Shown: one piece after another, positions 17,917 through 25,709 of the stretch
Numbering within the stretch: position 1 is the first letter of the stretch
Layout: each line of letters begins with the position of its first letter
Assembly (NCBI GenBank): GCA_016703535.1
Contig: JADJBV010000001.1
Coordinates: 248,001-312,000 of the forward strand
Length of the DNA stretch: 64,000 bases
Source of the DNA: Deltaproteobacteria bacterium
GTDB taxonomy: Bacteria; Myxococcota; Kuafuiibacteriia; Kuafuiibacteriales; Kuafuiibacteriaceae
Direction of reading: 5' to 3'
The notes under the pieces: model-generated
Database searches by the model: none
Told to the model about the DNA's origin: nothing
Seen by the model: only the letters and a program-made list of their open reading frames with translations
Program-made: the position numbers and the translations under genes

Positions 17917-18875
17917 TGGTACTCCACGCCCAAAGAGACCTGGACCGAAAGGACCGGATCGACCGCCCGTTCGCCGCCGACCTGGTAGGCCTGACGAAGC
18001 AAGCCCGCTTGCACATCGAGTTGACCCACGAAGGCCACCGACTCGAAGGGGAGGGCGACCCGGGCGTAGGGACCCACGCCGAGGCCGAGCCCCAGGCCCA
18101 CGTCCCCGGTGTCTTGTTCGACGACCAACCGCGGATCCAGGGTGGCCCGAGCCCCGACCTCCAAGGGCAAAGACGCGTCGAGTTGATAACCAAACATGGC
18201 CGAGATCGGCAGGTGGGCCACCGACAAGGTCGCCAGCGGATCGGCCCGCCGATAACCGAGCTCCAAGGTGCCGCTCAAGCGTTCGGCCAGCGGGACTCGA
18301 CCCTGAATCGCCAGGCCCAGGCCCAGCCCTTCGGGCCCGCCGATCGCGCCGAAGGCCAAGGCCGCGAAGGCCAACTGACCTTGGGATCGGGGCGCGGCCA
18401 AGGTGGTGGTCGCCGCCGCCGGTGCCGGCGCCGCCGGGGAAGCGGCGACGCTGGCGGGCACGGATGAAGTTGGGGTCGAGGCGATCGGGGGTGGGGGTTC
18501 GGGCTCCGGCAGAGGCAAGGCCTCTTCGAGCACCGCCCTCAGGAAGATCCAGGTCTCGAACATGGTGGCCTCGGGATCACCACGCTCGAAGTTGCGGGCG
18601 CCTCGGATGCCGTCGTCATCGAGCACGGTGAGGGACAGCTGCTCGCCTTCACCGAAGAACAACCGCACCTGAAGTTGGGTCACCTCACTCGGCGTGACCC
18701 CGGCGCTGAAGCCGTAGCTCTCGAAGATCCGGTCCCGCAAGAAGCTGGAGAGGATCCGGGCCGGCCGCCGAACTTCGGGGCTCGCGACGCTGCTGGTGAT
18801 GACCACCGTGCCGTCGGCGTAGGGGCCGAGTTGGCTGGCCAAGACCATCACCCCCAAGACGCCAAGCCCCACCAT
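17907..18875 (-). CDS. Exported protein with C-terminal barrel-like domain, first gene of the sigma operon
   Basis: A 322-residue protein of unknown function. It has an N-terminal hydrophobic signal (MVGLGVLGVMVLASQLG), a globular region of about 100 residues, a Pro/Ala/Ser linker at about 120-160, and a Gly-rich C-terminal region of about 150 residues with alternating strands ('GLGLGLAIQGRVPLAERLSGTLELGYRRA', 'GLGLGLGVGPYARVALPF') ending SLGVEYQWP, with an aromatic near the terminus as in many outer-membrane barrels. A barrel is inferred. ATG at 18875 is preceded by the shared motif CAACGAACGGGG. As first gene of the sigma operon it may be the surface or periplasmic input of the system. Confidence 0.65.
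   Translation of the reverse strand: MVGLGVLGVMVLASQLGPYADGTVVITSSVASPEVRRPARILSSFLRDRIFESYGFSAGVTPSEVTQLQVRLFFGEGEQLSLTVLDDDGIRGARNFERGDPEATMFETWIFLRAVLEEALPLPEPEPPPPIASTPTSSVPASVAASPAAPAPAAATTTLAAPRSQGQLAFAALAFGAIGGPEGLGLGLAIQGRVPLAERLSGTLELGYRRADPLATLSVAHLPISAMFGYQLDASLPLEVGARATLDPRLVVEQDTGDVGLGLGLGVGPYARVALPFESVAFVGQLDVQAGLLRQAYQVGGERAVDPVLSVQVSLGVEYQWP
17999..18012. repeat. GCAAG-N4-CTTGC palindrome
   Basis: GCAAG CCCG CTTGC near the 3' end of the barrel-like gene. Confidence 0.6.
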
Positions 18876-18878
18876 CGC

Positions 18879-18911
18879 CCCCGTTCGTTGCCGCACCGGG
18901 CGGCCTTTATG
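18879..18911 (-). promoter_or_regulatory. Shared ECF-type promoter motif, copy A
   Basis: On the minus strand TTCATAAAG, 14 bases and CAACGAACGGGG sit 3 bases before the ATG at 18875. It is identical in both blocks and spacing to the copy at 16029-16061, while the 14-base spacers differ. This is expected if the ECF sigma factor encoded by this operon drives both units. Confidence 0.6.
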
Positions 18912-19035
18912 AAAACGTTGGGACGATCTTGCCGATCGGCCCCCCAAAGGACGAGGGGACCGGGAGGAACGTGACCGCGATCCCGGGTTCCACCTTGACC
19001 CGGACCTGACGTCGGGGGCCTGGTCGAAGGGCCCT

Positions 19036-19482
19036 ATGACCCTCCTGCGGACTCGATTTTTGGCGCTTTTGACCCGGTCCCAGCTCACCGAGATGATGGC
19101 GCCCACCTACGCCAAGCTGAAGAACATCGACCCCAACGAGGCCTACACTCGCCTCGAGGGGAGCCTGCGCCAGCTGCCCTTGATCGAGGGGCTCCAGAAG
19201 GCCACCTGGGACGCCTTGGCCGACATCAAAGAAGACCTGAACGAAGAGGCCCTGGTCGAGCTGGTGGCCAAAAAACTCGGCAAACCTCGGCGATTTAAGC
19301 CGGCGACGATCAAGACCAACGACGAAGGGGCCTGGATCGCCCTGTCGGTGTTGATGGATCAAGGGGCGGGCGTCGGCAACGGCGAGGCGATGGATCTCTT
19401 GGACACGGCCGGCGGACAAAAGTTGCTGAAGTCAGGTTTTGGGTTGGCCGGCCGTCACCTCGCCAAAGAGCTGCTGCGTTAG
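19036..19482 (+). CDS. Hypothetical small protein
   Basis: A 148-residue soluble, helical protein that I do not recognise. It has a basic N-terminus (MTLLRTRFLALLTRSQ), an acidic middle (DIKEDLNEEALVEL) and a C-terminal Gly-containing segment (GAGVGNGEAMDLLDTAGGQ). No signal peptide or membrane segment is convincing and no Cys is present. It is divergent from the sigma-factor operon (160-base gap) and converges on the GNAT gene with an 8-base gap. Codon use matches its neighbours, so it is probably real. Confidence 0.55.
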   Translation: MTLLRTRFLALLTRSQLTEMMAPTYAKLKNIDPNEAYTRLEGSLRQLPLIEGLQKATWDALADIKEDLNEEALVELVAKKLGKPRRFKPATIKTNDEGAWIALSVLMDQGAGVGNGEAMDLLDTAGGQKLLKSGFGLAGRHLAKELLR

Positions 19483-19490
19483 GCGGGCCC

Positions 19491-20105
19491 TTAGCCGGGC
19501 TGAGGCCGACGCTTTTGTCCCCGGAGCCAACGGGGGTGCAGGCCGAACAACACGCCCAAGATCCGGCGCCACCGCTGGCCCCTCCGGGGCGGCAACAACT
19601 CGACCTCGATCGCGCCCCCTTGTTCACCGATCTTCTTGAAGGGCCCCGCCTCGAGGAGGCGTCGCATCCCCTGGTTGTTCGGCAAAACGTGGGCGATCAG
19701 CCGCTTGATCCCGACCCGCCTCGCGGCCCGCACCAAACGATCGCGCAGCGCGCTGCCGATGCCCAAACGCTGCAGACAATCCGAGACCAACAGGGCGATC
19801 TCGCCGGTGTGGGGCGCGTCGTTGAGGCGAATGACGTGGCCGATCCCGACGACCTGCCCCTCGATCAGGGCCAAGAGGCCGAGACGATCTTGGCCGTCGA
19901 CCTCGGTCAGGTGGCGCCATTGGCTTTCGGTGAGGCTGGAGAAGTTGCCGTGAAACCGGAGGTAGCGGGACTCGGGGCTGACGGTGGCGAGCCAAAGTTG
20001 AAGGGCCGCCCGATCTTGGGTCTCGATGGGCCGAAGTTGGAGCGCCGCCCCGTCCCGCAGCCGGGTGAAAGTGGTGCCCCCACGCCGACGGTCGAATGGC
20101 CCCAT
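19491..20105 (-). CDS. GNAT-family N-acetyltransferase
   Basis: A 204-residue acetyltransferase. The GNAT fold is shown by 'LRPIETQDRAALQLWLATVSPESRYLRFHG' (N-terminal helices), 'LLALIEGQVVGIGHVIRL' (strands 2-4) and the acetyl-CoA loop 'VSDCLQRLGIGSALRDRLVRAARRVGIKRL' (Q/RxxGxG/A motif as LQRLGIGSAL). The pattern resembles the Pat-type protein acetyltransferase GNAT domain, but no fused nucleotide-binding domain is present. The last 30 residues are strongly basic (RRGQRWRRILG, RWLRGQKRRPQPG), unusual for this family and perhaps for nucleic acid or membrane contact. ATG at 20105 is chosen because TACGGT ends 8 bases upstream. Confidence 0.8.
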   Translation of the reverse strand: MGPFDRRRGGTTFTRLRDGAALQLRPIETQDRAALQLWLATVSPESRYLRFHGNFSSLTESQWRHLTEVDGQDRLGLLALIEGQVVGIGHVIRLNDAPHTGEIALLVSDCLQRLGIGSALRDRLVRAARRVGIKRLIAHVLPNNQGMRRLLEAGPFKKIGEQGGAIEVELLPPRRGQRWRRILGVLFGLHPRWLRGQKRRPQPG

Positions 20106-20113
20106 GGGGAGGG

Positions 20114-20119
20114 ACCGTA
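20114..20119 (-). promoter_or_regulatory. Putative -10 box for leaderless mRNA (GNAT gene)
   Basis: TACGGT on the minus strand ends 8 bases before the ATG at 20105; there is no Shine-Dalgarno sequence. Confidence 0.4.
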
Positions 20120-20180
20120 GCAGGGGTATGACGCAATGCGCCATACGGGCGGACCCCCAGCACGCCGGTCATTCGCCCGT

Positions 20181-20203
20181 AAAAACCCGGGCAAAATCCC
20201 GAA
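20181..20203 (-). terminator. Possible intrinsic terminator after the M49-like gene
   Basis: Just past the stop at 20208 the minus strand reads CGGG-ATTTTG-CCCG, extended by two U-G pairs, then GGTTTTT... as TTTTT at 20185-20181. The stem is short (4 GC pairs plus 2 wobble), so efficiency is uncertain. Confidence 0.4.
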
Positions 20204-20207
20204 GTTG

Positions 20208-22202
20208 TTACTTGAGCTTCACCGAGTAGACGAAGCTGGCCTTGGGGGCCCTTAGCCACCGCTCCTTGATCGTCTCGAGGAGCGGCTTGGCCGCCTCACC
20301 ATCGACGAACTCGGCCTTGAGGGCGTTGGCGCCCGCCAGATCACCCCGGCCCTTGATCCCCCCGACCACGCCCATCAACTTTTCGGCCGCCGCCGGGAAC
20401 TTCTCGAGGTGCACGCTGAGGCAACCTTGGTCTTTGCCGTTGGCGGCCAACTCGTCCTTCCACTCCACGGCGCCTTCCTTCTTGAGGAAGCCGAGCTGGA
20501 CGGCGGCGAGTTGGCTGTACGGCTTGGCCTGACCGTCGCCGGCGTACATGCCCCGGCTGATGTGGCCGAAGCCCCAGGCCAGATCTCGCACGTGGGCCTG
20601 GTCGGCCATCTCTTTGCTGATCAGGTTCTTCGCGGCGAGCCAGTCGGTGAAGTAGAGGGCGGCGGTCTGGGCCTTGAGCTCCTCCATGGTGCTGGCCAGC
20701 GGTCCGCCGAAGATCTGGGACGCGGTCTTGCCCTTCACTTGGTACTCGTGGGCGGGGCCCAGGTTGTGGGCGGCCTCGTGGAGTACGGTGCTCATCACCT
20801 GGGGTTTGGGATCGGTGACGTAGACCGCCATCGCGTCCTTGCAGAACACCGACTCGGCCTGAGCCTTGAGCTGATTTTTGCTGTCGTCGTCGGTGTAGAG
20901 GTTGGTCATGGCGACGGTTCGGCCCCGGCCTTCGTTGGCGACCGGGCCCCAGTTGGGCAGGCTCTGACCGATGGTGGCGCCGTGGGGATCACGGGAGTCG
21001 CCGGCGTTGATCACGATGTCGATGAAGTCGGGCAGGTGGAAGGTGACCTTACGCGCGACGTACGGCTTGCCCGCCAGGTTGGCCAAGGCCTGCTCCATCT
21101 CGCCCTTCACCGGATCGAGCTTGTCTTGCCACTCGAGGGAGTCGGTGTTGATCCGGGCGAAGCTGACGTGGAAGCCGGCCTTTCGGCTGCACGGCTCGAA
21201 GTAGACCTCGTCCGGGCCGATGCGCAGGTACCACTTGGAGTTGCGCACGTTCATCTTGGCCCAGGCCTCGTCGGCGGGCTCCCAGTTGTTGTCGAGGAAG
21301 GACTGGGCCGCGGCCAATAGATAGGCCTTGAAGGCGGCCTCGGACTCGCTGGTGATCGCGGCGGCGGCGGCCTTCAGCTCCTGGCTGATCGCCTGCATCT
21401 CTTGGGCGTAGTGTTCGGAGTAGGGCACGGCCTTGAGCGCGTCGCCGCTGCCGGTGACCACGAAGAACTGGTGCAGCAGCTGTTCGCCGTCCTTTCGTTT
21501 GGCCAAGGCTTCGCAGAACTTGGGATCGGCCTGGAGGTCCGCGGGGTAGAGGCCGGAGATCTTCTTCGGGAAGTTCGGGAGCGCCGAACAACGGGCCTCA
21601 CCTTCGGTGGAAGGCGCGACACACCAGGGCCCTTGGTTGCGATAGAACAGGGCCCGGCTGGCCGGGTGATCGGCGGGCAACTGCTCGGCCATCCCGTAGG
21701 CGCCGACCTGCTTTTCGTAGATGGTCTCCACCAAAGCGGTGGCCTTCAGCACGTGTTCGACGATCGCCTGGTCTTCGGCCGAACCTTGGCTGAAGTCATT
21801 CTTCACGATGGTGGGGCGCCCTTGAGAGAGCTCCTTCAGCACCAGCTCGCGCCGCTCCTTTTCTTCGGGGGCCAACTCGAGGGCCACCTTGATGCCTCCT
21901 TTTTCGGCCAAGAGGGCCTGGTAGGCCTGCTCGAAGGCCGGCGTAAAGGCGCCGCCCTCCACCCAACGTCCGTCGACGCCGGTGCCGGTCAAGGACGCAA
22001 CTTCGTCGGGATCGAGGGTCTGATTTTGGTTGGCATCGGTGATCCAAAAGAGCGGCAGGTGTTGGGCCGCCGCCAAGGTGTTGAGCTCCGCGCGCTCGAG
22101 CTCCTTGTAGACCTTGGCCTGGGGTTCGGGCGTCGCCGCGGTGGGAGGGGTGGTCTCCTTGCACGCGATCAAGAGCGCCAAGGGCAAGAGCAGTTTTTTC
22201 AA
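20208..22202 (-). CDS. Lipoprotein metallopeptidase of the DPP III (M49)-like group
   Basis: A 664-residue lipoprotein: signal peptide KKLLLPLALLIAC with lipobox Cys at about residue 13, then an EF-hand-like loop 'DANQNQTLDPDEV' near residue 50. The metal site is HEAAH (His475-His479) followed about 28 residues later by 'STMEELKAQTAALYF', which matches the second M49 signature EECRAE/EEARAD. M49 enzymes usually have a hexapeptide HExxGH, but a pentapeptide HExxH form is known in some bacteria. The TTG at 22202 is supported by AAGGAG 7 bases upstream. The product is expected in the periplasm anchored to a membrane, cleaving dipeptides from peptide N-termini if active. Confidence 0.75.
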   Translation of the reverse strand: MKKLLLPLALLIACKETTPPTAATPEPQAKVYKELERAELNTLAAAQHLPLFWITDANQNQTLDPDEVASLTGTGVDGRWVEGGAFTPAFEQAYQALLAEKGGIKVALELAPEEKERRELVLKELSQGRPTIVKNDFSQGSAEDQAIVEHVLKATALVETIYEKQVGAYGMAEQLPADHPASRALFYRNQGPWCVAPSTEGEARCSALPNFPKKISGLYPADLQADPKFCEALAKRKDGEQLLHQFFVVTGSGDALKAVPYSEHYAQEMQAISQELKAAAAAITSESEAAFKAYLLAAAQSFLDNNWEPADEAWAKMNVRNSKWYLRIGPDEVYFEPCSRKAGFHVSFARINTDSLEWQDKLDPVKGEMEQALANLAGKPYVARKVTFHLPDFIDIVINAGDSRDPHGATIGQSLPNWGPVANEGRGRTVAMTNLYTDDDSKNQLKAQAESVFCKDAMAVYVTDPKPQVMSTVLHEAAHNLGPAHEYQVKGKTASQIFGGPLASTMEELKAQTAALYFTDWLAAKNLISKEMADQAHVRDLAWGFGHISRGMYAGDGQAKPYSQLAAVQLGFLKKEGAVEWKDELAANGKDQGCLSVHLEKFPAAAEKLMGVVGGIKGRGDLAGANALKAEFVDGEAAKPLLETIKERWLRAPKASFVYSVKLK

Positions 22203-22306
22203 GGGAGGCTCCTTCGGTGCTTCGGGCACCAACGCCCGACCTACAAACCGTGGGCTCACCCTGGCAAGTGGGAAGCGAAGGAGTATGCTCCGGCCCCGGA
22301 GGTGGG

Positions 22307-23254
22307 ATGATCCGCTTGGCTTTGGTCGCCGATGGGACCGAACAGAAGGCGCTGCTTCAGGCCCTCTACGGGGTGCCCGGCGCTGAACTTCGGTACCTGA
22401 TCGGCGAAAAAGGGGACTCACCGATCGGTGAGGCCCGGGCGGCCACCTTGGAGGCGGCCCTCGACGACGCGGCGGTGGATGGCGTGTTGTTTGGTGGTGG
22501 GCCCAGGCCCCAAGCCGTCGAGCAGGCGATCCGGGCCGGTAAGGCGGTTTGGGTGCCCCGGGGCCTCTTGTGGGATCGTCGTCGGCTCGAACACTTGGGG
22601 GGCTTGCTCGAGGCCCAGCCGGTGCCGCTGTTCGTGCCCTTCTTGCGGCGCTTCGACGAGGTGCTCCATCGCCTGAAGGGAGAGCTGGTGGCCGGCGCGA
22701 TCGGCCGGGTCGAGTCGGTGGCGATCACCACGCGTGAGCCGCGACTTTCTCCGGCCCGAGAGGTGTTGCCCGAGTCGATGGCCGACGATCTCGATCTGCT
22801 CCGGTGGTTGCTCGGTGAAGAGCCCGCCGAGGTGCAGGCGGTGGCCGGGACCCCGCTGGATCGGCCGCTGGAGGCGGGCTTCGACGTGGTGTTGGTCAAC
22901 CTGCGCACCCGCTCGGGTCGGCTCGGCCAACTTTCACACCACACCCGCACCATCTTGGACGTGGAGCAGCGGGTCGAAGCGGTGGGCACTCGAGGCGGTT
23001 TGTTGACCCAATCTCCGGCCGCCGATCCCTTGACCATCTGGCTGGAGGACGGCGCCCATCAAGAGCGACACCACGGGCAGGTCGAGGTGCGCACCGCGGC
23101 CGCCCGACGAGCGGCGATGGCCCACTTCGTCCAAGCGGTGAGCGCGGGCGCGCCCTTGTTGACCAGCCTCTTCGATGTCCGTCAGGGGCAACTATTGGCC
23201 GAAGCCACCCTCGAGTCCTTGCGCTCCCGGAAGATTATCCGGATCTCCCGCTAA
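22307..23254 (+). CDS. Gfo/Idh/MocA-like protein with degenerate nucleotide-binding motif
   Basis: A 315-residue protein resembling the oxidoreductase family of glucose-fructose oxidoreductase and inositol 2-dehydrogenase: N-terminal alternating strand-helix units ('AALDDAAVDGVLFGGGPRPQAVEQAIRAGKAVWV'), then a C-terminal domain with 'GRVESVAITTREPRLSP' and 'DDLDLLRWLLGEEPAEVQAVAG'. The first strand lacks the expected GxGxxG/A (it reads LALVADGTEQKAL), and the usual catalytic EKP is replaced by VPRG. It may not bind NAD(P) in the normal way. ATG at 22307 is set by GGAGG 4 bases upstream; TATGCT at 22284-22289 is a possible -10 box giving a short leader. Confidence 0.65.
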   Translation: MIRLALVADGTEQKALLQALYGVPGAELRYLIGEKGDSPIGEARAATLEAALDDAAVDGVLFGGGPRPQAVEQAIRAGKAVWVPRGLLWDRRRLEHLGGLLEAQPVPLFVPFLRRFDEVLHRLKGELVAGAIGRVESVAITTREPRLSPAREVLPESMADDLDLLRWLLGEEPAEVQAVAGTPLDRPLEAGFDVVLVNLRTRSGRLGQLSHHTRTILDVEQRVEAVGTRGGLLTQSPAADPLTIWLEDGAHQERHHGQVEVRTAAARRAAMAHFVQAVSAGAPLLTSLFDVRQGQLLAEATLESLRSRKIIRISR

Positions 23255-23271
23255 GCCCTGGGGGCGAGGGA

Positions 23272-24453
23272 CTAGGCCGCGAGGGAGAGGGCCCGAGCCG
23301 CCATCAAAGCTGCACCTTCGGCGACCGCGGTCTGGGGATCACTTTGGTGAACGCCGGGTTTGCCGAAGGTCTTGGCCACCTTGGAGCGGACCATCGGCAC
23401 GTAGGTGCTGCCGCCGACCAGCAAGATCGCGTCCAGATCTTCGGGGCGCAAGCCAGCTTGCATCATGGTGGTGGCCGTCAATTGAATAGAACGTTGGATC
23501 AACGGCTCCCAGCGGGCCTCGGCGTCGGCACGGGTGACGGTCAAGTCCAAGTCACGGCGTCGGCCTTGAGCCGAAAAGAGCTCCTTGATCCGCATCGGCG
23601 CCGCCATCACCGAAGAGAGGCCCCGCTTGACCACCTCTGACTCCCGGACCAGCCGGTCCCAGGTGACCACGTCTTTGCTCAGGTCGACCTTGTGGGAGTG
23701 GAAGATGAAGGACGAGACCAGCTGGGCCAACTCGAGGTCGAGATCGTCGCCGCCCAAACAAGAGTCGCCGCCCAAGGCCAAAACTCGGAACTCCTGGTTC
23801 TGTTGGTGCAACACCGTGACGTCGAAGGTGCCGCCGCCGAAGTCGTAGACCAGGAGGCGTCGTTCGCCCTGGAACTGATCGAGTTGTTGGGCGATGGCGC
23901 CGGCCACCGGTTCGCTGACGGTGCGGATGACGTCGAGACCCGCGGCCCGGGCGGCCATGATCGTGGCGGCTTCGGTCTGGGCGTTGGCGGTGGCCGGGAT
24001 GGTGATCACCGCTTTTTTGCAGCTGCTGCGGAAGCGGGCCTCGGCCAGCTCCCGGAGTTGTCGGTAGATGTGGCTGGCGATCTCGACCGGTGTGTGGGTG
24101 CCAGCTCGGGTGCACAACACAGGAGATCCGTTGGGGGCTTTTTCGATCTTCACCGCCGAGTGGGCGTCCAAGATCCGCACCTCTCCGGAGTCGTATGGGC
24201 GACCCAAAACTCGCTTGATGCCGCCGATCGATTGGGTCGGTTCGCTGAGGCGCATCTTGGCGGCGTAGGCGCCGATCACCGGGGCACCTTGGGTGGGGAA
24301 GTAGACTACGCTGGGGATGCAGGCCTCCCCTCGGCTGTCGGTGATCAGGTGCATCTTGCCGTCGACCCAAGCGGCGGCGGTGGAGAAGGAGGTCCCCAAG
24401 TCGATGCCCAAGACGATCTCGGCGCGGTTGGCCACGACTGTTTGTTCGGTCAC
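23272..24453 (-). CDS. Hsp70-like protein, nucleotide-binding domain only
   Basis: A 393-residue Hsp70/actin-fold ATPase with phosphate-1 GIDLGTSFSTAAAW, connect-1 region 'KKAVITIPATANAQTEAATIMAARAAGLDVIRTVSEPVAGAI', phosphate-2 YDFGGGTFDVTVL and adenosine motif LVGGSTYVPMV. It ends after the nucleotide-binding domain (ADGAA-type VAEGAALMAARALS) and has no substrate-binding domain or lid, so it is not a normal DnaK chaperone. Such truncated Hsp70-like proteins occur in multi-protein families of myxobacteria. It follows the HNH gene on the same strand with a 92-base gap. GTG start; AGGCGGA just upstream is a weak Shine-Dalgarno. Confidence 0.85.
   Translation of the reverse strand: MTEQTVVANRAEIVLGIDLGTSFSTAAAWVDGKMHLITDSRGEACIPSVVYFPTQGAPVIGAYAAKMRLSEPTQSIGGIKRVLGRPYDSGEVRILDAHSAVKIEKAPNGSPVLCTRAGTHTPVEIASHIYRQLRELAEARFRSSCKKAVITIPATANAQTEAATIMAARAAGLDVIRTVSEPVAGAIAQQLDQFQGERRLLVYDFGGGTFDVTVLHQQNQEFRVLALGGDSCLGGDDLDLELAQLVSSFIFHSHKVDLSKDVVTWDRLVRESEVVKRGLSSVMAAPMRIKELFSAQGRRRDLDLTVTRADAEARWEPLIQRSIQLTATTMMQAGLRPEDLDAILLVGGSTYVPMVRSKVAKTFGKPGVHQSDPQTAVAEGAALMAARALSLAA
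23448..23461. repeat. GCAAG-N4-CTTGC palindrome
   Basis: GCAAG CCAG CTTGC inside the Hsp70-like gene. Confidence 0.6.
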
Positions 24454-24545
24454 TCCGCCTGAGCCTCAAGCCCCGGGGGCCTCGCTGTTCCCGGGGCCGC
24501 CGTCCCCCAGAGCCTGAACTCTGAAGGACGACGGCTCAGGATGGA

Positions 24546-25088
24546 TCAGCCGCGGTCGAGGGGGTCGTTCCAGTAGCTCCGATCGAGCAGGTACTGTCGC
24601 CAGGACGGCGGCATCCCACCTTCACCGAGGGCCACGTAGAAGGTCCCCGGCAGGCCCCGAGGCGCCTTCGGGACCATACGCAGGGTCATGCCCGCCTGGA
24701 GCGGGGTCCGACCGCCCTTCTTCTGGTTGCAGCCGAGGCAAGCGATCACCACGTTGGTCCACTCGGTGCGACCCCCTTGGCACCGGGGCCGCACGTGATC
24801 GAAGGTCGCCTCGCGCCGCAGCAACTTCTTGCCGCAGTACTGACAACGACCTTGATCCCGGGCGTAGAGGTGTTCTCTCGAGAGCCGCACGCCGGCGAAG
24901 CGGACGTGTACGTTCTTCACCAAACGCACGACCGCCGGCATCTGTACGGTCAACGACACCGACCGGACCTCGCGGTCCTCGTAGGCTTCCAAAACCTCGA
25001 CCTTCTCCAACATCCACCAGGTGATCGCCCGCCGCCAAGAGACCCGGGCGATCGGACGAAAGGTGGCGTCGAGCAACAACGTCTCCAT
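24546..25088 (-). CDS. HNH endonuclease family protein
   Basis: A 180-residue protein with a C-terminal HNH nuclease domain: zinc pair CQYCG, then 'REATFDHVRPRCQGGRTEWTNVVIACLGCNQKKGGR' giving the DH, N and second CxxC. The N-terminal 75 residues (METLLLDATFRPIARVSWRRAITWWMLEKVEVLEAYED) match the stand-alone HNH family widespread in bacteria ('vLvLNasyePlavvswrrAi.Ll..gkaevLe'). Members are of unknown role; phage or mobile-element origin is not indicated here. ATG at 25088 has GAGGAG 9 bases upstream. Confidence 0.9.
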   Translation of the reverse strand: METLLLDATFRPIARVSWRRAITWWMLEKVEVLEAYEDREVRSVSLTVQMPAVVRLVKNVHVRFAGVRLSREHLYARDQGRCQYCGKKLLRREATFDHVRPRCQGGRTEWTNVVIACLGCNQKKGGRTPLQAGMTLRMVPKAPRGLPGTFYVALGEGGMPPSWRQYLLDRSYWNDPLDRG

Positions 25089-25213
25089 GGGACGGATCTC
25101 CTCATCGCGCAGTCGTAACAGTGCGAGGCTGCCTGGGCCCAAAAGAGCCCAGGCGACCAGAGGCCCTCCGGCGCCTGGCACGAGCCTCGAATTGGAATGC
25201 AGGGCGATCGGGC

Positions 25214-25420
25214 TCAGTGATCCTGAGCGACGATCTTGAAGGCCAACTTGCGTCCGAGGATGTAGCCCTCGATGTAGACCTCGGAGAGACCGGAGAGTGG
25301 GTAGCCCGACTGTCCGTCTCGCTTGCCGCGCTGGTACTCACGGAAGTCGCGATACCGCTGGCGCCGCTCTTCCTGCTCAGTCAGGGCGCGGGAAGTTCCG
25401 CGTTGTTCGTTGCTCGACAT
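25214..25420 (-). CDS. Small hydrophilic protein
   Basis: A 68-residue protein, not recognised. The first half is charged and likely helical (ALTEQEERRQRYRDFREYQRGKRDGQ); the second half is more hydrophobic (LSEVYIEGYILGRKLAFKIVAQDH). No Cys, no signal peptide. ATG at 25420 is set by AGGAGG 7 bases upstream, one of the best Shine-Dalgarno sequences in the window; a longer reading from 25447 is less likely. It is bounded upstream by the terminator at 25527-25567 and so has its own transcription start or reads through. Confidence 0.6.
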   Translation of the reverse strand: MSSNEQRGTSRALTEQEERRQRYRDFREYQRGKRDGQSGYPLSGLSEVYIEGYILGRKLAFKIVAQDH

Positions 25421-25526
25421 CACAACCTCCTCTCCGTCCGCACCCACGGGTGCACGGACGTCCTTGGGCGCAGGAACGGCTGAACGCCCCGCGGGATCTT
25501 TGGACCGTCTGGTGAGGTCGACCGGA

Positions 25527-25567
25527 AAACAAAAAAGCCGGGCGACCCTCTCAGGCTGCCCGGCTTT
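25527..25567 (-). terminator. Strong intrinsic terminator
   Basis: On the minus strand AAAGCCGGGC (25567-25558), a 14-base loop and GCCCGGCTTT (25543-25534) make a perfect 10-pair stem, followed by TTTTTTGTTTT (25536-25526). It ends transcription on the minus strand and fits the promoter at 25710-25739. Confidence 0.85.
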
Positions 25568-25703
25568 CTGGCCGCTCGGTTTGGACGAGGGTCAGGTGCC
25601 CGGGCGGGGCGCGTCACCGAACTGCCAAGGGCAGAAACCGGCGCTCTTATTGGAGAGTTGGACGCGCATGACCTGGAACCTCCGGCGGGGGACCGCCATC
25701 AGT
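25528..25703 (-). ncRNA. Candidate small structured RNA or short mRNA of about 175 bases
   Basis: A promoter at 25739-25710 and a strong terminator at 25567-25527 define a transcript starting near 25703. The RNA can form GGCGG-TCCC-CCGCC (25695-25682), CTGCC-CTT-GGCAG (25634-25622) and a long-range pair GCGCGTC/GACGCGC (25667-25661 with 25615-25609) that encloses the small hairpin. A 25-codon reading frame with a good Shine-Dalgarno sequence lies inside. It does not match 6S, tmRNA, SRP or RNase P RNA as far as I can see. It may be a regulatory RNA, a small-peptide mRNA or both. Confidence 0.55.
25592..25669 (-). CDS. Possible 25-residue peptide inside the small transcript
   Basis: ATG at 25669 runs for 25 codons to TGA at 25592 (MRVQLSNKSAGFCPWQ..., ending PRPGT). 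GGAGG (25683-25679) lies 9 bases upstream. The peptide has one Cys and one Trp next to each other (FCPWQF). It ends about 25 bases before the terminator stem. It resembles no leader peptide I know, and the frame could be chance. Confidence 0.35.
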   Translation of the reverse strand: MRVQLSNKSAGFCPWQFGDAPRPGT

Positions 25704-25709
25704 CCGGAG

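Noticed and set aside
24469..24539. Inverted repeat CTGAGCC...GGCTCAG between the HNH and Hsp70-like genes
   Set aside because: The arms are 7 bases with a loop of about 55 bases and no T-run, so neither a terminator nor an operator is supported.
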